Shown: positions 28,199-36,381 of the stretch, piece by piece | How the letters are laid out: each line of letters opens with the position of its first letter | How positions within the stretch are numbered: the stretch's first letter is position 1 | DNA from: an uncultured Roseobacter sp. | Lineage (GTDB): Bacteria; Pseudomonadota; Alphaproteobacteria; Rhodobacterales; Rhodobacteraceae | Assembly: GCF_947493125.1 (NCBI RefSeq) | Contig: NZ_CANLQB010000002.1 | Location: 186,001 to 250,000 of the forward strand | Direction of reading: 5' to 3' | DNA length: 64,000 nucleotides | Notes under the pieces: generated by a model | Seen by the model: only the letters and a program-made list of their open reading frames with translations | Told to the model about the DNA's origin: nothing | Databases searched by the model: none | Position numbers and translations under genes: made by a program

Positions 28199-28211
28199 CC
28201 GAGGCCTGAAA

Positions 28212-29831
28212 TCAGGCCTCGGCCTCCTCGGTTTCAGCGTCGTCTAGCTCAGCTTCTGCTTCAGCCTCAAGTTCCGCTGGGTCAACCCAGCCTAGCATGA
28301 TGCGGGCAGTCATGATCAGATCCTGCGCTTCTTCCAGCGAGACATCGAAAGGCTCCAGAACGCCATCGTCTTTTACTCGTTCGCCATCGACGGTTGTCCA
28401 ACCGCCTGCCAGTTCCCAATCGGCACAGGTGGCGAAGTCTTCCAGCGTCTTTACATCATCTTTGGCGAGAGCCTCAATCATTTGGGGTGTGAGCCCCTCG
28501 AATTCAACCAGGCTGTCTTCGACACCCAAGGCACGCGCACTCTCAAGCGCGGCCTTGTTCTGCGCTTCAAGCACGTCGCGCGCACGGGCTTGCAACTCAT
28601 TCGCGGTGTCTTCGTCCACACCGTCGATCACCAGCAGCTCATCGAGCTCCACATAAGCGACTTCTTCGAGGTTGGTGAACCCTTCGGAGACCAGAAGCTG
28701 CGCGAAGAACTCGTCCAGATCGAGGTTGTCCACAAACAGCTTGGTGCGCAGTTCGAACTCGGCCTGACGGCGCGCGCTTTCCTGCTCTTCGGTCATGATG
28801 TCGATGTCGAGCCCGGTCAACTGGCTGGCCAGACGGACGTTCTGACCGCGGCGGCCAATTGCGAGGCTCAGCTGTTCTTCCGGCACAACCACCTCGATCT
28901 TGCCTGCTTCCTCGTCCAGAACCACCTTGCTGACCTCGGCAGGCTGCAGCGCGTTCACGAGGAACGTGGGTTGGTCTTCGTTCCACGGGATGATGTCGAT
29001 CTTCTCGCCCTGCAGCTCGTTCACAACCGCCTGCACGCGGGAGCCACGCATACCAACGCAAGCGCCCACCGGGTCGATCGACCCGTCATAGGAAATCACG
29101 GCGATCTTGGCGCGGCTGCCGGGGTCGCGGGCCACGGCCTTGATCTCGATGATGCCGTCGTAAATCTCGGGCACTTCCATCTTGAACAGTTCCGCCATGA
29201 ACTCGGGCGCCGTGCGGGAGAGGAAGATCTGCGGGCCGCGCTGCTCGCGGCGCACGTCCTTGATGTAAACGCGAATGCGGTCGTTGGGGCGATAGCTTTC
29301 TCGCCCGATCTTCTCGTTGCGGCGCAGGATCGCCTCGCCCGCGCCGACATCGACGATGACGTTGCCGTATTCCTCGCGCTTGACGAGACCGTTGATGATG
29401 GTGCCTGCACGATCCTTGAATTCTTCGAACTGGCGGTCACGCTCGGCTTCGCGGACCTTCTGCAAGATCACCTGCTTGGCCGATTGCGCGGCAATCCGGC
29501 CCATCTCCACCGGGGGCACTTCTTCGACCAGCTGCTGACCCACTTCGGGGTTTTCCATATACTGTTTGGCCTGCTCGACGGTGAACTCAGCCTGATAATT
29601 CTCCAGCTCTTCATCCTCGACCACGGTCCGCACGCGGGTGAAGGTCGCCTTGCCGGTCTTGCGGTCGATGGAGACGCGAATGTCCATCTCGGCGCCGTAG
29701 CGCGACTTGGCCGCACGGGCGAGCGATTCTTCCATCGCCTCTACCACCAGACCGGGGTCGATCATCTTCTCGCGGGCCACGGCCTCGGCGGTTTGCAACA
29801 GCTCAAGCTGGTTTGCAGATGTGATTGCCAT
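28212..29831 (-). CDS. nusA: Transcription termination/antitermination factor NusA
   Basis: 539 aa. Binds RNA polymerase and nascent RNA, enhances pausing and hairpin-dependent termination, and takes part in rRNA antitermination. N-terminal RNAP-binding domain (1-~125), S1 domain (~130-200), two KH domains (~205-345, with [22 protein letters not shown]), then two C-terminal helix-hairpin-helix acidic repeats and an acidic tail. ATG 29831 directly abuts the rimP TAA, and its ribosome-binding site (GGGAG) lies inside the end of rimP, so translation is coupled. Confidence 0.98.
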   Translation of the reverse strand: MAITSANQLELLQTAEAVAREKMIDPGLVVEAMEESLARAAKSRYGAEMDIRVSIDRKTGKATFTRVRTVVEDEELENYQAEFTVEQAKQYMENPEVGQQLVEEVPPVEMGRIAAQSAKQVILQKVREAERDRQFEEFKDRAGTIINGLVKREEYGNVIVDVGAGEAILRRNEKIGRESYRPNDRIRVYIKDVRREQRGPQIFLSRTAPEFMAELFKMEVPEIYDGIIEIKAVARDPGSRAKIAVISYDGSIDPVGACVGMRGSRVQAVVNELQGEKIDIIPWNEDQPTFLVNALQPAEVSKVVLDEEAGKIEVVVPEEQLSLAIGRRGQNVRLASQLTGLDIDIMTEEQESARRQAEFELRTKLFVDNLDLDEFFAQLLVSEGFTNLEEVAYVELDELLVIDGVDEDTANELQARARDVLEAQNKAALESARALGVEDSLVEFEGLTPQMIEALAKDDVKTLEDFATCADWELAGGWTTVDGERVKDDGVLEPFDVSLEEAQDLIMTARIMLGWVDPAELEAEAEAELDDAETEEAEA

Positions 29832-30410
29832 TTATAGGTCTCCCTCAGCAGACTGATCTGGTTGGATCTCGTCAAATTTCGTCTCGTCGATGGCACCTGA
29901 CGCTTTGCGCTGGCGCAGCATTTCCTTGATCAGATCATCGGTCAGCACGAGTTTCGCATCCGACAACCAACCGAATTTTAGGCCAATCGTGCCCTCGGCC
30001 ACATTGATCAGAACCTCGTCATTCTCAACGCCCGCCAGCTCACCCTTGAAGCGGCGGCGGCCGTCGATCATCTCACCCGTCTCGATCTTGGCCTCATAGC
30101 CTTCGAACATCTCGAAGTCTTTCAGCCGCGTCAGCGGGCGGTCGATCCCGGGGCTGGACACTTCCAGCGTATACTCATCCAGGATCGGGTCTTCGACATC
30201 GAGAATGGCGCTGACCGCCTGGCTGATCTCGGCGCAGTCGTCCACCTCGATGCCGCCCTCGGGCTTGTCGGCCATGATCTGCAAGGTGGTCGACTTGCCC
30301 GACATCAGACGCACGCGCACCAGTTCAAACCCCATATCCTCGATCACCGGGGTGATGATCTCGGCCATGCGGCGGTCGATGGCGGCTTTTGCGATCAAAT
30401 CGTTTGTCAT
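29832..30410 (-). CDS. rimP: Ribosome maturation factor RimP
   Basis: About 192 aa. Needed for 30S subunit maturation. Two-domain RimP fold: N-terminal alpha/beta part ([40 protein letters not shown]) and C-terminal SH3-like part ([16 protein letters not shown]). ATG 30410 has GAAAG 5 bases upstream. A GTG at 30425 is in frame but directly follows the U-run of an intrinsic terminator. First gene of the rimP-nusA-ylxR-infB operon. Confidence 0.95.
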   Translation of the reverse strand: MTNDLIAKAAIDRRMAEIITPVIEDMGFELVRVRLMSGKSTTLQIMADKPEGGIEVDDCAEISQAVSAILDVEDPILDEYTLEVSSPGIDRPLTRLKDFEMFEGYEAKIETGEMIDGRRRFKGELAGVENDEVLINVAEGTIGLKFGWLSDAKLVLTDDLIKEMLRQRKASGAIDETKFDEIQPDQSAEGDL

Positions 30411-30497
30411 CAGTCTTTCAGGCACAAAAAAACGGGCGCGCGGCCCGTGTCGTGTTCCGGTGGAGCGTTTGGTGTGGACCCGAACGCGCCGCTGTTA
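30411..30497 (-). ncRNA. rimP leader RNA with intrinsic terminator (candidate attenuator)
   Basis: Transcript region between the expected start (near 30497) and rimP. It contains an upstream stem option (GTTC at 30485-30482 with GAAC at 30457-30454) and then the terminator hairpin. A leader segment GGCGCG (30490-30485) can pair with CGCGCC (30440-30435), which includes half of the terminator's 3' arm, giving a possible antiterminator. A 31-codon ORF (start 30505, inside the -10 box) runs through the leader and overlaps the rimP ATG, but its start lies upstream of the predicted RNA start. Enterobacterial rimP leaders are a described attenuator class; this one is not obviously related in sequence. 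Confidence 0.6.
30426..30448 (-). terminator. Intrinsic terminator just before rimP
   Basis: On the minus strand: ACGGGC (30448-30443), 5-base loop, GCCCGT (30437-30432), followed by a run of seven T (30432-30426). It ends 15 bases before the chosen rimP start. It could serve the upstream binding-protein gene, but a promoter lies between that gene and this terminator. Confidence 0.8.
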
Positions 30498-30502
30498 CGA
30501 TG

Positions 30503-30531
30503 CATATACGCAGCAGGTGCTGAGTCTGCAA
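30503..30531 (-). promoter_or_regulatory. rimP operon promoter
   Basis: On the minus strand: TTGCAG (30531-30526), exactly 17 bp, TATATG (30508-30503). The same -35 hexamer and spacing are seen before dnaK. RNA should start near 30497, upstream of the terminator at 30448-30426, so rimP transcripts pass through it. Confidence 0.6.
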
Positions 30532-30543
30532 CCCCTGATCGCG

Positions 30544-31440
30544 TCAGCCCATCCACCAGCGCTCGGCGGCGCGCAGATTGTCGAGCGGGGCGCACCTGCC
30601 GACGACCTGCGGGATCTGCACATTCTGCACCGCGACCGCGCTGACGCGCCCTGTGTCGGGCAACAGCGACAGCTGGTCCGTTCCACTCAGGAGGCCAAGA
30701 TCTGTCAGGTCGGCTGCGTCTACAAATCCTTCCCGCAGCGCCTCGACTCGCACCTCATCGGACGGGATCGAAACCAGCTCGACGCTGTCGAACCAGCCAG
30801 CCTCACCATCCTTGTAGTGAGTCTCGACCCGCTGGCCGATGACCTGTCGCCCCGGCAGGAAGCGATGCAGACGATAGAGCCCGGTACCGATCCCTTTGGC
30901 CATAGCCTCCAAAGTGTTGGCGGCGGGGTACATCACCAAGTGAGCGGATGAGAGCCGATAAGGGAAATCTGCATCCGGTACCGCGAGCGTGATCCGTACG
31001 GTCGCGGCATCGGTCACCGTAATGCCCTCAATATCCGCCAGCAGCGTGTCGCGATGCAAAGCGAGGGACGCGACAACATCATCGCCGGTGAACTCGGCAC
31101 CATCGTGGAAGTGCACGCCGCGCCGCAGCTCTAGCTCCCAGATGCGGGCATCCGCGCTGCCTCGCCAAGCAGTCGCCAGCTCGCCCCGCAAGATACCATC
31201 GGCGCTCACTTCGGTGAGTGTGTCAAAGATCATACCGGACATGGCCACCTGCATGAAGAGGCCGTGACTCGACCGCGTATCAAAGCTGTCATCGCGCGCA
31301 GCCCCGGACAACGCCATGCGCAACCGCCCGCCGCGCCGCGGCTGCGGGCCCGCCGACACCCCGGTGGCTGCCAGCAAAGCGGCCGCCGCACCAGAGGCGA
31401 AGAGCGCGCGCCGGTCGATATGCCGTGTGACCCGGTTCAT
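30544..31440 (-). CDS. Short Tat-exported ABC substrate-binding-like protein
   Basis: 298 aa. Resembles the N-terminal lobe and hinge of peptide/nickel-binding proteins (DppA/OppA class, SBP_bac_5): PRRGGRLRMALSG, LTEVSADGILRGELATAWRG, WELELRRGVHFHDGAEFTGDDV, GTGLYRLHRF. Full-length members are about 500 residues or more, so most of the second lobe is absent. A twin-arginine signal (DRRALFASGAAAALLAATG) is present, with no lipobox. ATG 31440 overlaps the pip stop (ATGA). No permease genes are adjacent. Likely a conserved short variant rather than a broken gene, because the frame ends cleanly. Confidence 0.75.
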   Translation of the reverse strand: MNRVTRHIDRRALFASGAAAALLAATGVSAGPQPRRGGRLRMALSGAARDDSFDTRSSHGLFMQVAMSGMIFDTLTEVSADGILRGELATAWRGSADARIWELELRRGVHFHDGAEFTGDDVVASLALHRDTLLADIEGITVTDAATVRITLAVPDADFPYRLSSAHLVMYPAANTLEAMAKGIGTGLYRLHRFLPGRQVIGQRVETHYKDGEAGWFDSVELVSIPSDEVRVEALREGFVDAADLTDLGLLSGTDQLSLLPDTGRVSAVAVQNVQIPQVVGRCAPLDNLRAAERWWMG

Positions 31441-32408
31441 TTCCCTGCGATCCTGTCCATCGTGCGCACAAGCTCCGCACTGATCCCCGGTTCCGACAGC
31501 GCGTGTCCCGCATTGCGCACCATCTTCAGCTCAGCATTCTCCCAGCGCTGCGCCAGCGCATAGGCGCTGTCGGGCGGGCAAATCATGTCGTAGCGGCCCT
31601 GAACGATCACGCCCGGGATATGAGCGATCCGGCCCATATGCGCCAGGATCTGGCCGTCGAATTCCAAAAAACCCGCGTTGGAAAAATAGTGATTCTCCAA
31701 CCGCGCAAATGCGCGGGCATAGTCGCCTGGGCTCTCTCCGGTCGTACCGGACGAATGGATCGACGCCAGCGCATTCTCCCAGGACGACCAGGCCCGCGCG
31801 AAGCGCGTCTCAAGACTGATGTCCCCGGAAAAGAGCCTCCTGCGGTACGCTTCAATAAGATCACCACGCTCGTCTTCAGGGATCAGCGCCGTGAACCGCG
31901 CCCAGACCTCGGGCCAGAACTTGCCTGCGCCGCCGCCATAGAACCAGTCCAGCTCCGCGCGCGTCATCAGGAAAACGCCACGCAACACGATGTGGCGCAC
32001 GTGGTCGGGATGCGCCTGCGCATAGATCAACGCCAGTGTCGCGCCCCAACTGCCGCCAAAGACAATCCAGTCTTCAATCTCCAGCTCACGGCGGATGAGC
32101 TCGATGTCGTCGACGAGATGCCAGGTGGTATTGTGCGTCACACTCGCGTGAGGCCGCGACCGGCCGCAACCGCGCTGGTCAAAGAGAATCACGCGATAAA
32201 TCTCGGGGTCGAAATAGCGCCGCATCGCCGGACTGCATCCGCCGCCCGGGCCGCCGTGCAAGACGATGACAGGCACGCCGCGCGGGTTGCCGCATTGCTC
32301 CACATAGACCTTATGCCCTTGGCCCACGTCCAGCATCCGCTGATCGAAGGGATCGATCGGCGGGTAGAGGTATTGGACTGCGCGCTTTTGGTCCGAGAAT
32401 TTATCCAT
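31437..32408 (-). CDS. pip: Proline iminopeptidase
   Basis: 323 aa. Alpha/beta-hydrolase (S33 family) that removes N-terminal proline from peptides. Motifs: HGGPGGGCSPAMRRYFD (oxyanion region), DQRGCGRS, nucleophile Ser in GGSWGATLA, and a C-terminal catalytic His in NAGHALSE. ATG 32408 matches the family N-terminus; further upstream the frame runs into ubiG. Overlaps the short binding-protein gene by four bases, which hints at a shared role in peptide use. Divergent from ubiG with a 48-bp spacer. Confidence 0.95.
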   Translation of the reverse strand: MDKFSDQKRAVQYLYPPIDPFDQRMLDVGQGHKVYVEQCGNPRGVPVIVLHGGPGGGCSPAMRRYFDPEIYRVILFDQRGCGRSRPHASVTHNTTWHLVDDIELIRRELEIEDWIVFGGSWGATLALIYAQAHPDHVRHIVLRGVFLMTRAELDWFYGGGAGKFWPEVWARFTALIPEDERGDLIEAYRRRLFSGDISLETRFARAWSSWENALASIHSSGTTGESPGDYARAFARLENHYFSNAGFLEFDGQILAHMGRIAHIPGVIVQGRYDMICPPDSAYALAQRWENAELKMVRNAGHALSEPGISAELVRTMDRIAGK

Positions 32409-32418
32409 TACGGGCCTA

Positions 32419-32424
32419 TATAAT
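32419..32424 (+). promoter_or_regulatory. Candidate ubiG -10 element
   Basis: Perfect TATAAT in TATATAATAC, 32 bases before the ubiG ATG in the short pip-ubiG spacer. No matching -35 at 16-18 bp is visible, so it is only a partial promoter. On the opposite strand it is too close to the pip start to serve it. Confidence 0.35.
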
Positions 32425-32456
32425 ACGAAAATGCACTTGAGCACATGGAGATCAGA

Positions 32457-33203
32457 ATGCAAGCGCCGCAGACCACTGTTGACCCTTCCGAGATCGCCAA
32501 GTTCGAAGCGATGGCGGCGGAATGGTGGGACGAGAATGGCAAGTTCAAACCGCTGCACATGCTCAATCCCTGCCGGTTGGATTATATCACGTCGCAGATT
32601 GCTGCCGAATTCGACCGTGATCTGACGTCGGATCTGCCTTTCAAGGGGTTGCGTCTATTGGATATCGGCTGCGGGGGCGGCTTGTTATCGGAACCAATGG
32701 CGCGGCTGGGAGCGGATGTGGTCGGCGCAGATGCCGCAGAGCGGAACATCCCCGTTGCACAGATCCATGCAGAACAGTCCGGCCTGACCATCGACTATCG
32801 CCACACGACGGCGGAGGATTTGGCCGAGGCCGGGGAGCAGTTCGACGTGGTTCTGAACATGGAGGTGGTTGAGCATGTCGCCTCGCCCATCGACTATCTG
32901 ACCGCCTGCCGCATGCTATTGAAACCCGGTGGCCTGCACGTCTGCTCGACACTCAACCGCAACCCGAAGTCCTACATGATGGCGATCATCGGGGCCGAGC
33001 ACGTGATGCGCTGGTTGCCGAAGGGCACGCACGAGTGGTCGAAATTCATCACGCCAGATGAACTTTACGATCTGTTGCGGCAGGCGGGGCTGGACCCGGT
33101 CGACCGAAAGGGATTTGTGTTCAACCCACTGTCCTGGTCTTGGCGCTTGTCGGATCGGGATCTGAGCGTCAACTACGTCACTGCAAGTGTGAAACCAAGC
33201 TAG
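32457..33203 (+). CDS. ubiG: Ubiquinone O-methyltransferase UbiG
   Basis: 248 aa. SAM-dependent methyltransferase carrying out both O-methylations of ubiquinone synthesis. N-terminal [26 protein letters not shown] motif [29 protein letters not shown], and [29 protein letters not shown] is typical of UbiG. ATG 32457 has TGGAG 6 bases upstream; the in-frame ATG at 32445 overlaps that site. Converges with marR: the stops overlap in CTAG. Confidence 0.96.
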   Translation: MQAPQTTVDPSEIAKFEAMAAEWWDENGKFKPLHMLNPCRLDYITSQIAAEFDRDLTSDLPFKGLRLLDIGCGGGLLSEPMARLGADVVGADAAERNIPVAQIHAEQSGLTIDYRHTTAEDLAEAGEQFDVVLNMEVVEHVASPIDYLTACRMLLKPGGLHVCSTLNRNPKSYMMAIIGAEHVMRWLPKGTHEWSKFITPDELYDLLRQAGLDPVDRKGFVFNPLSWSWRLSDRDLSVNYVTASVKPS

Positions 33204-33643
33204 GCGTCCTCGCCCAGCTGGCGGCGCATCTCGCGCAGGATCGGCAGCGCTTCGCGAACCTGACTGTCACCCAGCTTCTCCACCACCTGATTGATCAGCG
33301 GGGTGATCGATCCGACCGCATGGTCGTGGGCCTGTCGTCCCGCAGGGCTGATCGCCACCATCTTGCGCCGGGCATCGTCCCAATCCGGTCGGATGTGCAC
33401 ATAGCCCGCCCATTCCAGCTTGCTGAGCGTATTGGTCATCGCACCACGGGTTACGTGGAACGTCTGGGCCAACTGCGCCGGCGTTCGTTCGTCCATGGTG
33501 CGTGCAAGATGATTGAGGACGGAAAAATGCGAGATCTCCATACCTTTGGGCAGAACCCTGCTTAGCCGGGCGCGAACCATCTGGTCCGCCGCCAGCACCT
33601 CGCTAAAGAGCGCTATTGCCAGGGCATTTCTGTCTTCGCTCAT
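33200..33643 (-). CDS. MarR-family transcriptional regulator
   Basis: 147 aa. Winged-helix DNA-binding repressor-type protein: [13 protein letters not shown], the recognition-helix region [29 protein letters not shown], and the wing [17 protein letters not shown]-terminal dimerization helix. Ligand and target unknown. ATG 33643 overlaps the nitrilase-family stop (ATGA), so it is the third gene of grxC-amidase-marR. It may regulate its own operon, though no operator was recognised. Confidence 0.9.
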   Translation of the reverse strand: MSEDRNALAIALFSEVLAADQMVRARLSRVLPKGMEISHFSVLNHLARTMDERTPAQLAQTFHVTRGAMTNTLSKLEWAGYVHIRPDWDDARRKMVAISPAGRQAHDHAVGSITPLINQVVEKLGDSQVREALPILREMRRQLGEDA

Positions 33644-34473
33644 CCGGGTCCATCAAAGGATCGCGCATTTTCAAGGCTGGGCACACGGCTCCGCGCCCGC
33701 ATCACTTCTCCCATATCGAGGTCCGTGATGTAAACGCCCGGGGCCTCCCCTGCGTCCATTTGGACCTCTCCCCAAGGACTTACGACGAGCGAATGCCCAT
33801 AGGTCTTGCGGGTCTTGTGTTTTTCGCTGGCATGCTCCCCGGTCTGAGCCGGTGCGAGGACAAAGCAGCCGGTCTCGATTGCCCGTGCGCGCAAGAGCGT
33901 GTGCCAATGCGCGGCCCCGGTCACTGGCGAGAACGCGGCGGGAACCGTCAGGACCTGCGCCCCGGCGTTCGCAAGCGCCGCATGCAGTTTCGGAAACCGC
34001 AGATCATAGCAAATCGTCATACCGATCTGCCCAAAATCGGTTTGCGCGAGCACTGCCTCCGAACCCGGGCGATACCCTTCGGATTCGCGCCAGGTCTCCT
34101 CCGGCGTCACATCCACGTCAAACATGTGGATCTTGTCATATCGCGCAACGATCTCACCCTGAGGGTCAATCACGAAGGATCTGTTGGCAAACCGCCCATC
34201 CGCATCCTGTGTCTTCAGCGCCAGCGACCCGATCAGCAGCCAGATGCCATGCGCCTTCGCCTCAGCGCGCAAGGTCTTCAGCGTCAGGTCATCGTTTTCG
34301 AGCCGCAGCACGCCGTTCTGATGCGACCGGCTGGTCGAGATGCAGTTGGTTACTTCCGGCGTGAGGACAAATTGCGCGCCCTGATCTGCTGCCGTCCGAA
34401 CATGAGCCCGGGTCACCTCTAGATTGGCCGCCGGATCGTCCGAAACATTGAGCTGCAACAGCGCGATTTTCAT
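33640..34473 (-). CDS. Carbon-nitrogen hydrolase (Nit2/omega-amidase-like)
   Basis: 277 aa. Nitrilase-superfamily amidase of the Nit1/Nit2 branch, candidate deaminated-glutathione or omega-amidase. Catalytic triad visible: Glu40 (VLTPEVTN), Lys114 (YDKIHMFDVD) and Cys155 (GMTICYDLRFP). Its location directly after glutaredoxin 3 is consistent with the deaminated-glutathione repair role assigned to Nit1-type enzymes, but substrate is inferred. ATG 34473 shares a base with the grxC stop (TGATG). Confidence 0.9.
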   Translation of the reverse strand: MKIALLQLNVSDDPAANLEVTRAHVRTAADQGAQFVLTPEVTNCISTSRSHQNGVLRLENDDLTLKTLRAEAKAHGIWLLIGSLALKTQDADGRFANRSFVIDPQGEIVARYDKIHMFDVDVTPEETWRESEGYRPGSEAVLAQTDFGQIGMTICYDLRFPKLHAALANAGAQVLTVPAAFSPVTGAAHWHTLLRARAIETGCFVLAPAQTGEHASEKHKTRKTYGHSLVVSPWGEVQMDAGEAPGVYITDLDMGEVMRARSRVPSLENARSFDGPG

Positions 34474-34730
34474 CAGGCTGCCAGAAGCGCGTCAAGCTTC
34501 CCCGAACGTTCCAGCGCATAGAGATCATCGCAACCGCCCACATGGGTCTCGCCCACAAAGATCTGCGGCACGGTCCGGCCCCCATTGGCACGCTGGATCA
34601 TCTCGGGCTTGCGGTCGGGGTTGGCCCAGACGTCGACCTCGGAAAAGCTTACACCCTTCTGGGTCAGAAGGCGTTTGGCCGCATGACAGAACCCACAGAG
34701 CGGCGAGGTGTAAATTTCAACAGGTTGCAT
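34473..34730 (-). CDS. grxC: Glutaredoxin 3
   Basis: 85 aa. Glutathione-dependent disulfide reductase. Thioredoxin-fold with active site Cys12-Gly-Phe-Cys15 (the family usually has CPYC), then the cis-proline region RTVPQIFVGETHVGGCDDL. ATG 34730 has AGAGGAA upstream; a longer in-frame start at 34748 is less likely. First gene of the grxC-amidase-marR operon. Confidence 0.95.
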   Translation of the reverse strand: MQPVEIYTSPLCGFCHAAKRLLTQKGVSFSEVDVWANPDRKPEMIQRANGGRTVPQIFVGETHVGGCDDLYALERSGKLDALLAA

Positions 34731-34766
34731 GATCGTTCCTCTTGGCACAGAGCGTTGCTAAGGAAC

Positions 34767-35495
34767 TTAGGCATCCTTCACCGTACGTGCCAGTGTCACC
34801 ACGTAAACCGGCCCAGATCCGGCTGCAAGACAGGCATCGGCTGCCACAGCCAGCGTCGCGCCCGACGTCAGAACATCATCGACGATCAGCACAGGTCGGG
34901 CGACCAGGCGATGGCGCCTGCGTGGATGCACGGAAATCGCACCCTTGACCGAGGAGAAGCGCACCTCACGCGTCATGCCCTCCATCGGCGGCGTACGCCG
35001 GGGCCGTTGCAAAAGATCGGGACAGACGGGCAATCCGGTCTGTTTGGCAAGGGCCTGGGCCAAAAGAGCCGACTGATTGTATCGGCGTTTGACCATGCGC
35101 GTCCAATGCAACGGCACCGGCGCGATAATCAGATTCTCCTTTGGAATGTCCGACATCGCCTGTGCCATCCATTGCGCTGCGGGCTTGGCGATTTCCTGAC
35201 GGTCACCGTGTTTCAGCCCCAGCACCAATCGCCGGCCATTGTCCTTGTAAATGAGCGCGGAGCGCCCGCGGCTCCATGGGCGTGGATTGCGCATGCAGTC
35301 GTCGCATGTCAGCGTTTCGTCGCGATCCTCTCCGGGCAGAGGCACTCCGCACGAATCGCAAATTGTACCCCCGATAAACAACGTGTCCCGCCAACACGGG
35401 CCACAAAGACCGAAGTCGCTCAGAACCTTGTCGCCACACCCAAGGCATCTTGGTGGATAAATCGTTGAAACCGCTGTTTGAAAACTGAACACCAC
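34767..35495 (-). CDS. comF: ComF family phosphoribosyltransferase-like protein
   Basis: About 242 aa. ComF/GntX family: an N-terminal double zinc ribbon (CLGCG, CGPCW, CDSCG, CDDC) followed by a type I phosphoribosyltransferase-like domain with the PRPP-binding motif VLIVDDVLTSGATL. In other bacteria linked to DNA uptake; here the role is unknown. The start is uncertain: GTG 35495 (GGAAGG 12 bases upstream) fits homologues by length, while an ATG at 35561 would overlap the divergent methyltransferase gene. Confidence 0.85.
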   Translation of the reverse strand: MVFSFQTAVSTIYPPRCLGCGDKVLSDFGLCGPCWRDTLFIGGTICDSCGVPLPGEDRDETLTCDDCMRNPRPWSRGRSALIYKDNGRRLVLGLKHGDRQEIAKPAAQWMAQAMSDIPKENLIIAPVPLHWTRMVKRRYNQSALLAQALAKQTGLPVCPDLLQRPRRTPPMEGMTREVRFSSVKGAISVHPRRRHRLVARPVLIVDDVLTSGATLAVAADACLAAGSGPVYVVTLARTVKDA

Positions 35496-35513
35496 CAGCT
35501 TACGTTCCCTTCC

Positions 35514-36326
35514 ATGACCGACCCCAAACGCCTGACCGATGTGACCGCCTTGCAGCTTCATCGTGCCCGTGCCACCGCCCTGTTTCTTCAGGAGGCCGCC
35601 GCAGACGAACTGCAGGATCGCCTCTCCATGGTTAACAGGTCGTTTACATCTCCGGCGGTCGTCACCCCATTTCCCACCATCTGGAAGATGCGACTGCCGG
35701 CGGCCCTGACCTGCTCAGATGAGGAGGAGTTGGCGCTAACGCCGGGGGCTCATGATCTGGTGGTGCATGCCATGGGTCTGCATTGGGCCAATGACCCCGT
35801 CGGACAGTTGATCCAGTGCCGCCGTGCTCTGAAACCCGATGGTATGCTGATAGCGGCTACCCTCGGCGGGCAAACCCTGCAAGAGCTTCGAAGTTGTCTG
35901 GCGCAGGCGGAGATTGCACTGAGCGGTGGTCTGTCGCCACGGGTGCTGCCGATGGGAGAGATCCGCGATCTCGGCGCTCTGCTGCAACGAGCCGGGCTTG
36001 CACTGCCCGTGGCAGATAGTCTCACCCTGACGGTCGAGTATCGCGACGCCTTTCACTTGATGCGCGACCTGCGCGCCATGGGCGAGACCAATGCGCTGAC
36101 CGCGCGCCCGAAGACGGCAGCCAACAGACGCCTCTTTGAAGAGACATCTCGTCTCTATGCAGAGCATTTCGCCACGAGTACTGGCCGAATTCCTGCAACC
36201 TTCGAGATGGTATTTCTCACCGGCTGGGCGCCTGATGACAGTCAGCAGAAACCGCTGCGTCCGGGATCTGCCCAACAGCGTCTCGCAGATGCTCTGGACG
36301 TTTCAGAAACGCCCTTGCCTGATTGA
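35514..36326 (+). CDS. NDUFAF5/BioC-like methyltransferase, degenerate SAM motif
   Basis: About 270 aa. Strong family features in the second half: HAMGLHWANDPVGQLIQCRRALKPDG, GGQTLQELR, LSPRVLPMGEIRDLGALLQRAG, HLMRDLRAMGETNAL, and GRIPATFEMVFLTGWAPD, as in NDUFAF5-type proteins (arginine hydroxylation/complex I assembly in mitochondria). The glycine-rich SAM motif I expected around residues 40-70 is not visible (region reads AVVTPFPTIWKMRLPAAL). ATG 35514 matches the N-terminus TDPKRLTDVTALQLHRARA. Only 18 bp separate it from the divergent comF start. Confidence 0.8.
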   Translation: MTDPKRLTDVTALQLHRARATALFLQEAAADELQDRLSMVNRSFTSPAVVTPFPTIWKMRLPAALTCSDEEELALTPGAHDLVVHAMGLHWANDPVGQLIQCRRALKPDGMLIAATLGGQTLQELRSCLAQAEIALSGGLSPRVLPMGEIRDLGALLQRAGLALPVADSLTLTVEYRDAFHLMRDLRAMGETNALTARPKTAANRRLFEETSRLYAEHFATSTGRIPATFEMVFLTGWAPDDSQQKPLRPGSAQQRLADALDVSETPLPD

Positions 36327-36381
36327 CCCCTGCGCAAAAGCGTCTATCTGAGGCGTAACTTCGTGTCACAAGGACCTGCCG

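Noticed and set aside
30411-30505. 31-codon ORF in the rimP leader as a leader peptide
   Set aside because: Its ATG lies inside the predicted -10 box, upstream of the expected RNA start, and no ribosome-binding site precedes it. Kept only as part of the leader description.
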